From an uncultured Paracoccaceae bacterium (lineage in GTDB: Bacteria; Pseudomonadota; Alphaproteobacteria; Rhodobacterales; Rhodobacteraceae): 64,000 nucleotides of DNA. Below the pieces are notes generated by a model. That model was not told the DNA's origin. It saw only the letters and a list, made by a program, of their open reading frames with translations, and made no database searches. The position numbers and the translations under genes are program-made. The stretch covers positions 186,001 to 250,000 of the forward strand of contig CANMDE010000004.1 of the NCBI GenBank assembly GCA_947496535.1, given 5' to 3'. Shown piece by piece: positions 56,898 through 64,000 of the stretch. Position 1 is the first letter of the stretch, and the number at the start of each line of letters is the position of its first letter.

Positions 56898-56999
56898 CGG
56901 AAGGCTCCTCTATGTGTCTGGGGCCAAACTAGCATTCATATTAATATTCTGAAAACGAATGTTTATCATAAATTATATCACATATCGTGATGTGTAATC

Positions 57000-57671
57000 T
57001 CAAGGATGTTCCACAACTTCCTGCACGAACTGACAGATGATGTCAGAGCACACCACCGCTTTGGTCTGCAGCAAGAAATGCGGACCAGTCACAACTTGCA
57101 CGTCCCCAAAATCACGGCTTGCCCTGCGCGGTACCAACCAGTCATGCGATGCGGCAAGGCAGAGCGTTGGGACACTGATTTCAGGCAGCAACAGCCTCAC
57201 ATCAACTCCGGACACAGCAACAAGGCGATCTACAAGTGTCTGCTTCGGCGTCAGCCTCATCGCCTCAGTCAATTTCACCCGCAAGTCTGGCGTCGCCCAA
57301 CGCCCCATAACGAACGGCAGCATAAGACGATGCAAAAAAACCGACCCAAAGGGTACAAATCTGGCCAGCCGATAAATGTAAGCAGGTAACGCCCGCGGCG
57401 CTTTGGCAAACGTGGCCACAAAAACCACAGCGCGCAAATATGGGTGACCTTTTGCAGCGACCATCGCCGCAAGCGGTCCCGAAAAAGACTCGGCAACAAT
57501 CACAAAATCGTCATTCGGCAGTTGCTCTTCCAGCCAGCCAAAGGTCGTCTGGTAGTCCGTCAACGCATGGGGGTAATTGATCAAAACCCCTTCCGCCCAT
57601 AGCGGCAATGCATCGCAGAACGCCTGTGTAAGAACCGTTGTGCCGTTCAATCCCGGTAAAATAACAACTTT
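57000..57671 (-). CDS. Alpha/beta hydrolase
   Basis: This protein of about 223 aa has the alpha/beta-hydrolase pattern: the first strand VVILPGLNGTT, the nucleophile elbow AESFSGP with Ser, a central acid region (LCLAASHDWLVPRRAS, likely with the Asp) and a C-terminal His (TGPHFLLQT). It could be a lysophospholipase or carboxylesterase; substrate unknown. The start is uncertain: the TTG at 57671 gives the canonical N-terminus, while a GTG at 57737 adds 22 unlike residues. It diverges from the GNAT gene. Confidence 0.8.
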   Translation of the reverse strand, partial: KVVILPGLNGTTVLTQAFCDALPLWAEGVLINYPHALTDYQTTFGWLEEQLPNDDFVIVAESFSGPLAAMVAAKGHPYLRAVVFVATFAKAPRALPAYIYRLARFVPFGSVFLHRLMLPFVMGRWATPDLRVKLTEAMRLTPKQTLVDRLVAVSGVDVRLLLPEISVPTLCLAASHDWLVPRRASRDFGDVQVVTGPHFLLQTKAVVCSDIICQFVQEVVEHP

Positions 57672-57778
57672 CAAAGCATAACACCCAATTCTGGTCGGCG
57701 GGTTTCGGGTCAACAAACGTATTATGCTGGTCAACACGCCTGACGGCAGTATTGTCAGTCAAAGGCAAAAAAGAGCAA

Positions 57779-58240
57779 ATGAAAATGACCGCACCGGCAA
57801 TTCACATCAGATCACTCCGTGCCACTGACCGCGTCGCTTGGCAGGCGCTATGGACGGGCTATCTTGGCTTTTATGAAAGCGAAGTGGACGCAGCAGTGTA
57901 CGAAACGACCTTTGCCCGCCTTCTGGGCGATGACGATCAGGACTTCCATTGCCTGATTGCCGAACAAGACGGCCAACCTGTTGGTCTGACGCATTATCTT
58001 TTCCATCGCCATTGCTGGCGTGTGGAAAATGTTTGCTACCTGCAGGATCTCTACGCCGATCCATCGGTGCGCGGCATCGGCGTCGGCAGGAAATTGATCG
58101 AGGGGGTCTACGCGGCTGCCGATGCGCAAAACGCGCCAAGCGTCTACTGGATGACCAGACAAAGCAATCTTGAAGCGCAAAAGCTTTACGACCGCATCGC
58201 AACACGCACCGATTTCATCAAATACCAGAGAGCCGCATGA
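57779..58240 (+). CDS. GNAT N-acetyltransferase
   Basis: This 153-aa protein has the GNAT fold: a first strand IHIRSLRATDRVAW, acetyl-CoA motif A with LYADPSVRGIGVGRKLIEGV (R-G-x-G-x-G) and a C-terminal YDRIATRTDFIKYQR. The acceptor is unknown. It overlaps the following DUF2927 gene by 4 bases and is the first gene of a coupled chain that runs to the MOSC gene. The ATG at 57779 has GAG upstream. Confidence 0.88.
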   Translation: MKMTAPAIHIRSLRATDRVAWQALWTGYLGFYESEVDAAVYETTFARLLGDDDQDFHCLIAEQDGQPVGLTHYLFHRHCWRVENVCYLQDLYADPSVRGIGVGRKLIEGVYAAADAQNAPSVYWMTRQSNLEAQKLYDRIATRTDFIKYQRAA

Positions 58241-59604
58241 AGCGGTTCGCCCTGATCGCCGCATGCCTTTTGGGCGCATGTGAACCAGCCGTCCAGCGGG
58301 CAGAACCGATCCGTCTGGATTTTCCTGAAATGAATACCTTCGGCTCGGTCGGCACTCCGGCCCCGCAACGCCCCAACTCGGAAATTGCGCTTGATTTCAT
58401 CGATCTGGCCTTTCGGATGGAAAGCGGGCGCGCCCTGCCCGTCCTGACCCGGTTCGAAGGACCGATCAGCGTCAGGGTAACGGGCGATATCCCACCTACA
58501 TTGTCGGGTGATCTGAATGCGCTCATCAATCGGCTCAGGAATGAGGCTGGTATCGATATCAGCCTGACCAATGCCGCAGAGGCCAACATCACCATTGAAG
58601 CAGTGCCCAACAATACCCTGCAACGCGCAGCACCCAACGCGGCCTGCTTCGTTGTGCCACGGGTCACGAATTTCCAGCAATTGCGCTCGTCGCGCAATAC
58701 GCCCACAATCGATTGGGCAACGGTCCGGCGACGCGAGCGGGCGGCCATTTTTGTGCCCTCCGACGTGGCACCACAGGAAATCCGCGATTGTCTGCACGAA
58801 GAACTGGCGCAAGCGTTGGGCCCGCTGAATGACCTCTATCGCCTGCCCGATTCCGTCTTCAACGATGACAACATCCACGCCGTGCTCACCGGGTTCGATA
58901 TGCTCATCCTGCGGACGTTCTACTCACCCGAACTGCGCAACGGAATGACCGAGATCGAGGTCAGCGCACGCCTGCCCGGCATCCTCGCCAGATTGAACCA
59001 GGCAGGTCAACGCGCTGGCGGCCAAATCCCCAGCAGCACATCACGCGAATGGATCGATGCCATCCAGTTTGCGCTGTCCAATCGCACATCTGACAACCGC
59101 CGCAGGCAGGCCGCAACGCGAGCCGTCGAAATTGGCCAGCAGTTGGGCTGGACCGGGGTTCGCGAAGGCTTTGCAAACTATGTCTACGGCCGGCTGCAGC
59201 TTGGAAACGATGCCAGCCTCGCGCTCAGCGCATTCAACGTCGCAGGGCGATCCTACCGGGCGCAATCCATCACCCAAATTCACAGCGCCCATGTCTCGCT
59301 TCAACTGGCAGCCTTCGCGCTCATCTCTGGTGAGGCGGACGCCGTCATCGCTCTGGCGGATGAGGCGATCCCGATAGCCGGTAGCCACCAAAACGCATCT
59401 CTCATGGCGCTTTTGATGATGTTCAAGGCCGAGGCACTTGATCTGAAAGGGCAAAGCGAAGCGGCGATGGCCTTGCGTATGGACAGTTTGTCATGGGCGC
59501 GATACGGGTTCGGCTCCCAGTCAGAGGTGCTGGCGCGGTTGAACGAAATCGCCTCGCTCGCTCCACAAATACCAGTCGTCCAAACTGCCGAGGCCCTGCA
59601 ATGA
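58237..59604 (+). CDS. DUF2927 lipoprotein
   Basis: This 455-aa lipoprotein has a signal peptide with lipobox LLGAC (Cys15), a DUF2927 domain over about residues 45-250 (containing CLHEELAQALGPLNDLYRLPDSVFNDDNIHAVL) and a C-terminal helical region of about 200 residues with TPR-like spacing. The HEELAQALG motif with His and two Glu recalls a metallopeptidase-like site. It is coupled to the GNAT gene upstream and to the 56-aa membrane protein downstream (ATGA). Function unknown; periplasm-facing. Confidence 0.88.
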   Translation: MKRFALIAACLLGACEPAVQRAEPIRLDFPEMNTFGSVGTPAPQRPNSEIALDFIDLAFRMESGRALPVLTRFEGPISVRVTGDIPPTLSGDLNALINRLRNEAGIDISLTNAAEANITIEAVPNNTLQRAAPNAACFVVPRVTNFQQLRSSRNTPTIDWATVRRRERAAIFVPSDVAPQEIRDCLHEELAQALGPLNDLYRLPDSVFNDDNIHAVLTGFDMLILRTFYSPELRNGMTEIEVSARLPGILARLNQAGQRAGGQIPSSTSREWIDAIQFALSNRTSDNRRRQAATRAVEIGQQLGWTGVREGFANYVYGRLQLGNDASLALSAFNVAGRSYRAQSITQIHSAHVSLQLAAFALISGEADAVIALADEAIPIAGSHQNASLMALLMMFKAEALDLKGQSEAAMALRMDSLSWARYGFGSQSEVLARLNEIASLAPQIPVVQTAEALQ

Positions 59605-59771
59605 TCTTTCCCCTTTCCGGCCTTGTGATCGGTGCACTCATCGGTGTCATGCGCGCCAGAATGCGCGGCGGCAAGCCAGCCGATCTGGTGCAATGGGGTC
59701 TGGTTTTCGCCATACTCTTCGGGCTGATCGGTCTGTTCGTTCTGATTTTTATCGAACGCAGCTACTACTAA
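59601..59771 (+). CDS. 56-residue membrane protein
   Basis: The start overlaps the DUF2927 stop (ATGA). The product has two hydrophobic segments: MIFPLSGLVIGALIGVM at the N-terminus and LVFAILFGLIGLFVLIFI near the C-terminus, joined by a basic loop (RARMRGGK). It sits 4 bases before the VWA gene. Its coupled position argues that it is expressed with both neighbours. No known family. Confidence 0.75.
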   Translation: MIFPLSGLVIGALIGVMRARMRGGKPADLVQWGLVFAILFGLIGLFVLIFIERSYY

Positions 59772-59775
59772 GCCA

Positions 59776-60963
59776 ATGTTTCTGCCCTTCTTCGACAATC
59801 TCCGTAACGCTGGCATCCCGGTCAGCCTGCGCGAGTTTCTGTCGTTTCTCGAAGGCATTAAGGCAGGACTGATCACCTACGACATCGAAGGGTTCTACAT
59901 CCTCGCCCGCACTACCATGGTCAAGGACGAGCGCCACCTCGACAAGTTCGACCGCGCCTTCGCCGCCACCTTTTCCGGGCTGGAGGACATCCCCGCAGAG
60001 GCTGTCATGAACGCGGTTGATATCCCCGCCGACTGGCTGGAAAAAATGGCCGAAAAGCATCTCAGCGACGCCGAAAAAGCTGAAATCGAAGCATTAGGTG
60101 GCTTTGATAAACTGATGGAAACGCTGAAAAAACGGCTTGAGGAACAAAAGGCCCGCCACCAAGGCGGGAACAAATGGGTCGGCACGGCGGGCACCTCGCC
60201 CTTCGGCGCATATGGTTACAACCCCGAAGGCGTCCGCATCGGTCAGGATAAAAGTCGCCATCAACGGGCCGTAAAAGTCTGGGACAAACGCGAGTTTCGC
60301 AATCTTGACGACACGGTCGAACTCGGTACCCGCAACATCAAGGTCGCCCTGAAACGGCTGCGCCGTTGGGCACGTGACGGGGCAGCCGAAGAGCTGGACC
60401 TGAACGGCACCATTCAGGCGACAGCGGAACACGGCTATCTCGACGTACAAACCCGACCTGAACGGCGCAACGCGGTCAAGGTTCTGCTGTTTCTGGATGT
60501 GGGCGGCTCAATGGACCCGCATATCAAAGTGGTTGAGGAGCTGTTCAGCGCCGCCAAATCAGAATTCAAACACTTCGAATATTTCTATTTCCATAACTGC
60601 CTTTACGAAGGCGTCTGGAAGGACAACCGCCGCCGGTGGAACGCACAAACGCCCACATGGGAAATCCTGCGCACCTACGGCCCTGATTACAAATGTATTT
60701 TCGTGGGCGACGCGAGCATGTCACCCTACGAAATCGCCTTTCCTGGTGGGGCCAATGAACATTGGAACGAAGAGACTGGCGAGACATGGCTGACCCGCGC
60801 CCGCGACCAATGGCCGGGCCACCTTTGGATCAACCCGCTTGACGAACGCTATTGGCCATACACCCAGTCGATCCAGATGATCCAATCGGTTTTCGGGGTC
60901 GACCGCATGGTGCCGATGACGCTCGAAGGGATTGAACGGGGAATGAAAGCCTTGGGGCGCTGA
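59776..60963 (+). CDS. VWA-domain protein (CoxE-like)
   Basis: This 395-aa soluble protein has a CoxE-like helical N-terminal region and a C-terminal VWA domain. The metal-ion-dependent adhesion site is FLDVGGSMD with D241, G243 and S245; the classic DxSxS is altered to DxGxS. It ends with SIQMIQSVFGVDRMVPMTLEG. Such proteins pair with MoxR ATPases to activate enzymes, as in CO dehydrogenase maturation; the partner is likely the gene at 55867. The MOSC gene follows 1 base later. Confidence 0.9.
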   Translation: MFLPFFDNLRNAGIPVSLREFLSFLEGIKAGLITYDIEGFYILARTTMVKDERHLDKFDRAFAATFSGLEDIPAEAVMNAVDIPADWLEKMAEKHLSDAEKAEIEALGGFDKLMETLKKRLEEQKARHQGGNKWVGTAGTSPFGAYGYNPEGVRIGQDKSRHQRAVKVWDKREFRNLDDTVELGTRNIKVALKRLRRWARDGAAEELDLNGTIQATAEHGYLDVQTRPERRNAVKVLLFLDVGGSMDPHIKVVEELFSAAKSEFKHFEYFYFHNCLYEGVWKDNRRRWNAQTPTWEILRTYGPDYKCIFVGDASMSPYEIAFPGGANEHWNEETGETWLTRARDQWPGHLWINPLDERYWPYTQSIQMIQSVFGVDRMVPMTLEGIERGMKALGR

Positions 60964-60964
60964 C

Positions 60965-61594
60965 ATGCAGATATTGAACATCATGATCGGCCAGCCGGAA
61001 GCCACCCCTGCCAAGGAAGGCATGACAGGCCACTTTAAAAAGCCGGTCGATGATCCGATCCAAATCAATGAGCTTGGGCTGCAAGGCGATACCATCTGTG
61101 ATCTGAACAACCACGGCGGCGCCGATCAAGCCGTGTACCTGTTCGGAGAGCCTGACCGGGCATGGTGGGCCGATCACCTCAAACGGGACGTAGGCCCCGG
61201 CTTTTTCGGCGAAAACATCCTAGTCGCGGACATGCACAGCGCCGACATGGTCATCGGTGACATCCTGACGATGGGAGAAGTGACGCTGCAAATCACGTCG
61301 CCCCGCATCCCTTGCCTGACTTACGCTGCCCATATCGGCACCAACCAAGCCATCAAGGATTTCTTCAACGCCGAACGGCCCGGCGCATACGGGCGTGTCC
61401 TGAAAACCGGCAAAGTCTCTGTCGGTGATCCCATCACGCTTGCGCCATACACCGGCGAGCGGATCACCGTGGTCGACAATATGCGCGCCTATCGGAACAA
61501 TTTTAACGATCCTGATTTCCTGCGACGGGCCCTGACCGTCCCGGCCCATTATAAAATGCATCATCTGGCCAAGGAAAAGTTGGGCAACGGTTAA
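60965..61594 (+). CDS. MOSC-domain protein (YiiM-like)
   Basis: This 209-aa protein has the MOSC fold signature: GLQGDTICDLNNHGGADQAVYLF near residue 40, FGENILV at about residue 80, and the conserved cysteine in TSPRIPCLTY. MOSC domains carry sulfur for molybdenum cofactor enzymes or reduce N-hydroxylated compounds. It is coupled to the VWA gene (1 base apart). No other molybdenum cofactor genes are in the window. Confidence 0.9.
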   Translation: MQILNIMIGQPEATPAKEGMTGHFKKPVDDPIQINELGLQGDTICDLNNHGGADQAVYLFGEPDRAWWADHLKRDVGPGFFGENILVADMHSADMVIGDILTMGEVTLQITSPRIPCLTYAAHIGTNQAIKDFFNAERPGAYGRVLKTGKVSVGDPITLAPYTGERITVVDNMRAYRNNFNDPDFLRRALTVPAHYKMHHLAKEKLGNG

Positions 61595-61649
61595 CCTTTT
61601 TCCTGGCTTTTCGATTGGAAACGCCACGCATCGGGCCCATATCCTAAGC

Positions 61650-62336
61650 ATGATCAAATTCGCACCCATCCTGGCGGCTATGGTATATGGCTATCTGCTC
61701 TTTCGCTTTTCCATGTGGCGCAGCGCACGCGAATTGGATGAAAAATCGACCGAACTGGCAGATCCGATCCTGACCGTTTTGACAAAACGAATGGCCGATT
61801 CACTCGATATCGAACGGATCAGGGTGCACATCTACGAAATTGAACCGATCAACGGTCTGGCTGCACCTGACGGACGGATATTCATCACCCGCGGTTTCTA
61901 CAACAAATACCGCAACGGTAGCGTCACCTCCGAAGAAATGGCCAGCGTCATCGCCCACGAACTGGGCCATGTCGCTTTGGGTCATTCCAGACGCCGGATG
62001 ATCGACTTCTCGGCACAAAACGCGATGCGCACAGCGCTTGCGATGGTCATCAACCGCTTTGTCCCCGGCGTTGGTGTCTGGATCGCCAACGGGCTGATCA
62101 GCCTTCTTGCAGCGCGCCTTTCGCGAGGCGACGAGTTCGAAGCGGACGCTTACGCCTCCGCCCTGCTCATCAAAGCCGGAATCGGAACCGGCCCGCAAAA
62201 ATCGCTTTTTGCGAAACTGGAAAAACTGACCGGGGCGCATGGTGCCAAGACACCCGCCTGGATGCTCAGCCATCCCAAGACACCACAACGCATCGCCGCG
62301 ATCGAAGCGAATGAGGCGAAATGGGTGGCCGACTAA
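61650..62336 (+). CDS. M48-family metallopeptidase
   Basis: This 228-aa membrane peptidase has an N-terminal hydrophobic helix (about 3-20) and the zinc site HELGHVALGH (H103, E104, H107) with the third ligand Glu in the SRGDEFEADAYA region. The family includes Ste24/HtpX-like proteases that clear membrane proteins. It follows MOSC after 55 bases and may be a separate transcript. Confidence 0.9.
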   Translation: MIKFAPILAAMVYGYLLFRFSMWRSARELDEKSTELADPILTVLTKRMADSLDIERIRVHIYEIEPINGLAAPDGRIFITRGFYNKYRNGSVTSEEMASVIAHELGHVALGHSRRRMIDFSAQNAMRTALAMVINRFVPGVGVWIANGLISLLAARLSRGDEFEADAYASALLIKAGIGTGPQKSLFAKLEKLTGAHGAKTPAWMLSHPKTPQRIAAIEANEAKWVAD

Positions 62337-62483
62337 GAATCGCGGCATAGTCGCAAAAAATTCTTGGATTTCCCGGATTTCAAGTTTACTGAAACGATTA
62401 CGGAAGAGTTGTGATGTATGTGATCCATGCCCACAACCCGCTGACGAACGACCAAATACCAGACCTGCCAGACGAGGATAGTC

Positions 62484-63806
62484 ATGGATTTCAAACGTAC
62501 CGACTTCCCGGAAAACTTCGTCTTTGGAGCAGCCACCGCAGCCTACCAGATCGAAGGGCATAGCTTTGGCGGCGCAGGATCAACCCATTGGGATACGTTC
62601 GCCGCGACACCAGGCAACGTGGTTCGTACAGAAGATGGTGCTATCGCATGCGATCATTACCACCGCTACGGCGAAGACCTCGACCTTCTGGTCGATGCGG
62701 GCATGGATGCCTACCGGTTCTCCACCTCATGGGCGCGGGTTATGCCGGACGGCAAGACAGCCAATCCCGATGGCCTCGATTTCTATGACCGGCTGGTAGA
62801 TGCGATGCTGGAACGCGGGCTGAAACCATTCCAGACGCTATATCACTGGGAACTGCCCTCTGCCTTGGCCGACATCGGTGGCTGGACCAACCGCGATACC
62901 ACCAAATATTTCGGCGATTTCACCGACGTCATAACTGACCGGATCGGCGACCGGGTGCATGCGATTGCCACGATCAACGAACCGTGGTGTGTGGCATACC
63001 TCTCCCACTTCCTGGGCCACCACGCCCCCGGCCTGCGCGACATCCGTGCGGCCGCCCGCGCCATGCACCATATCAATCTGGCACATGGCGAGGCGATGAC
63101 ACGCCTGCGCGCCAAAGGACATAAAAACGCGGGCATCGTACTGAATTTCGACTATTGCGAACCGGCCGATGACAGCGCGGACGCAAAGGCCGCCAGCGCA
63201 CGGCAAGATGCGATCTTCAACCGGTGGTTTATCGAAGCGATCACCAAAGGAACCTACCCGGCTGAAGCCTTGGAGGGCTTTGCGCCCCACATGCCCACAG
63301 GGTGGGAAGATGACATGGCCCAGATCAGCCAACCCATCGACTGGCTTGGCGTCAACTACTACACCCGGCATCGCCTGACAGCTGATGCTAACGCAGCCTG
63401 GCCCGGCCTCCGCGACATACCCGGCGACCTGCCCGTCACGCAAATGGATTGGGAGATTTTCCCAAAAGGTCTGCACGCCTTCCTGACGCGCCTCTCAAAC
63501 GATTATGTCGGCAACATGCCACTTTTCGTCACGGAAAACGGCATGGCCTGGGCCGACAAAGTGGAAAACGGGGCCGTCCACGACCCCGAACGCACCCAGT
63601 TCGTCTCTGACCACATCATGGCCGCCAAACAGGCCATTGCGGATGGTGCCAACGTGCAAGGATTCTTCTATTGGTCCTTGCTCGACAACTACGAATGGGC
63701 ATTCGGTTACGAAAAACGGTTTGGCATGGTGCATGTCGATTTCGATACGCTTGTACGCACACCCAAAGCCTCTTACCACGCGCTCAAAGCCGCGATTGCA
63801 CGTTAA
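62484..63806 (+). CDS. bgl: GH1 beta-glucosidase
   Basis: This 440-aa glycoside hydrolase family 1 enzyme has the N-terminal signature FVFGAATAAYQIEG, the acid/base motif TINEPW (E166) and the nucleophile motif VTENGMA (E351). It has no signal peptide, so it hydrolyses imported beta-glucosides in the cytoplasm. A short LacI-like word (TGAAACGATTAC) is at 62390, but symmetry is poor. It is followed 12 bases later by glucokinase, so imported sugar is cleaved and phosphorylated in one operon. Confidence 0.94.
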   Translation: MDFKRTDFPENFVFGAATAAYQIEGHSFGGAGSTHWDTFAATPGNVVRTEDGAIACDHYHRYGEDLDLLVDAGMDAYRFSTSWARVMPDGKTANPDGLDFYDRLVDAMLERGLKPFQTLYHWELPSALADIGGWTNRDTTKYFGDFTDVITDRIGDRVHAIATINEPWCVAYLSHFLGHHAPGLRDIRAAARAMHHINLAHGEAMTRLRAKGHKNAGIVLNFDYCEPADDSADAKAASARQDAIFNRWFIEAITKGTYPAEALEGFAPHMPTGWEDDMAQISQPIDWLGVNYYTRHRLTADANAAWPGLRDIPGDLPVTQMDWEIFPKGLHAFLTRLSNDYVGNMPLFVTENGMAWADKVENGAVHDPERTQFVSDHIMAAKQAIADGANVQGFFYWSLLDNYEWAFGYEKRFGMVHVDFDTLVRTPKASYHALKAAIAR

Positions 63807-63818
63807 GGATCAACCAAC

Positions 63819-64000
63819 ATGGGGCATCCCGCCAACACATATGCTTTGGTTGCCGATATCGGCGGAACCAACACCCGCGTCGCCCTCGCGCATGGGCCCA
63901 AAATCGTGGATGGAACCATCCGCCGCTATGAAAATGCTGCCTTTGGCGGGCTCGAAGCCGTATTGCAGCAATTCCTGAAAGACGAAGGCGGCGTTGATAC
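63819..64000 (+). CDS. glk: Glucokinase, 3' end outside the window
   Basis: The first 60 codons are present. They carry the ATP/phosphate-binding motif VADIGGTNTRVALA (residues 11-24), typical of bacterial glucokinases. It would phosphorylate glucose released by the adjacent beta-glucosidase. The gene is cut by the right end of the window. Confidence 0.85.
   Translation, partial: MGHPANTYALVADIGGTNTRVALAHGPKIVDGTIRRYENAAFGGLEAVLQQFLKDEGGVD

Noticed and set aside
62390..62401. LacI-type operator before the beta-glucosidase
   Set aside because: The word TGAAACGATTAC matches part of the LacI consensus but is only weakly symmetric and single; not enough to call.
1..64000. Search for CRISPR arrays, insertion sequences, prophage or rRNA
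   Set aside because: No repeat arrays, transposase or integrase motifs, and no rRNA sequence were seen.

Overview
The window looks like chromosomal, mostly core-genome DNA of an alphaproteobacterium of the order Rhodobacterales, most likely a marine Roseobacter-group species. This is inferred from gene content and order: DUF4167 next to prmC-prfA, holC-pepA, lptF-lptG-lptD-surA-pdxA-rsmA, bamE divergent from yceD-rpmF-plsX-fabH-ihfA-merR, argS-SPOR-nagZ-scpA-scpB, a single-cysteine DksA, and a GC-rich coding style. I see no rRNA, CRISPR array, prophage or insertion sequence. There is one tRNA, tRNA-Pro(GGG).

Layout. 0-9.6 kb: small membrane proteins, a leishmanolysin-like metallopeptidase, ndk, a phytase-like secreted protein, an ABC-F ATPase, an AT-rich orphan, MarC, and a membrane retropepsin-like protein overlapping a 34-aa lipoprotein gene. 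9.6-19 kb: holC-pepA facing away from the outer-membrane biogenesis operon lptF-lptG-lptD-surA, which runs on into pdxA-rsmA. 19-23.5 kb: minus-strand DUF4167, prmC and prfA. 23.5-26.2 kb: an AT-richer island with two Tad-type minor pilin genes, the second carrying an apparent one-base frameshift. 26-28 kb: two overlapping, divergent-in-sequence agmatinase-family genes. 28-32 kb: OMP barrel, mazG, VOC protein, iron-binding protein FbpA-like, HAD phosphatase. 32-38 kb: Uup-type ABC-F, OlsB-like acyltransferase, msrB, an AT-rich secreted protein, and an EamA transporter behind an FMN riboswitch (hence a probable riboflavin transporter, RibN type). 38-45 kb: bamE, yceD-rpmF-plsX-fabH, ihfA-merR, tRNA-Pro, bidomain dCTP deaminase. 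44-52.5 kb: scpB/scpA/nagZ/SPOR/argS, a cation antiporter overlapping dgt. 52.5-56.7 kb: an A-type Fe-S carrier, xth, a FAD monooxygenase, dksA, and a MoxR ATPase. 57-62.3 kb: a tightly coupled chain GNAT - DUF2927 lipoprotein - 56-aa membrane protein - VWA (CoxE-like) - MOSC, then an M48 peptidase. 62.4-64 kb: GH1 beta-glucosidase followed by glucokinase, cut by the window end.

The window is largely ordinary housekeeping. Nothing in it is clearly a new multi-gene system. The points most worth a second look are the FMN riboswitch with a visible Shine-Dalgarno-sequestering hairpin, the frameshifted Tad gene, the coupled DUF2927/VWA chain downstream of a separated MoxR gene, the overlapping agmatinase paralogues, the AT-rich orphan genes, a perfect 12-bp inverted repeat in a 450-bp gap, and a terminator that doubles as the 5' end of a downstream gene. 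Family names come from recognised motifs and memory of families; no database search was run.
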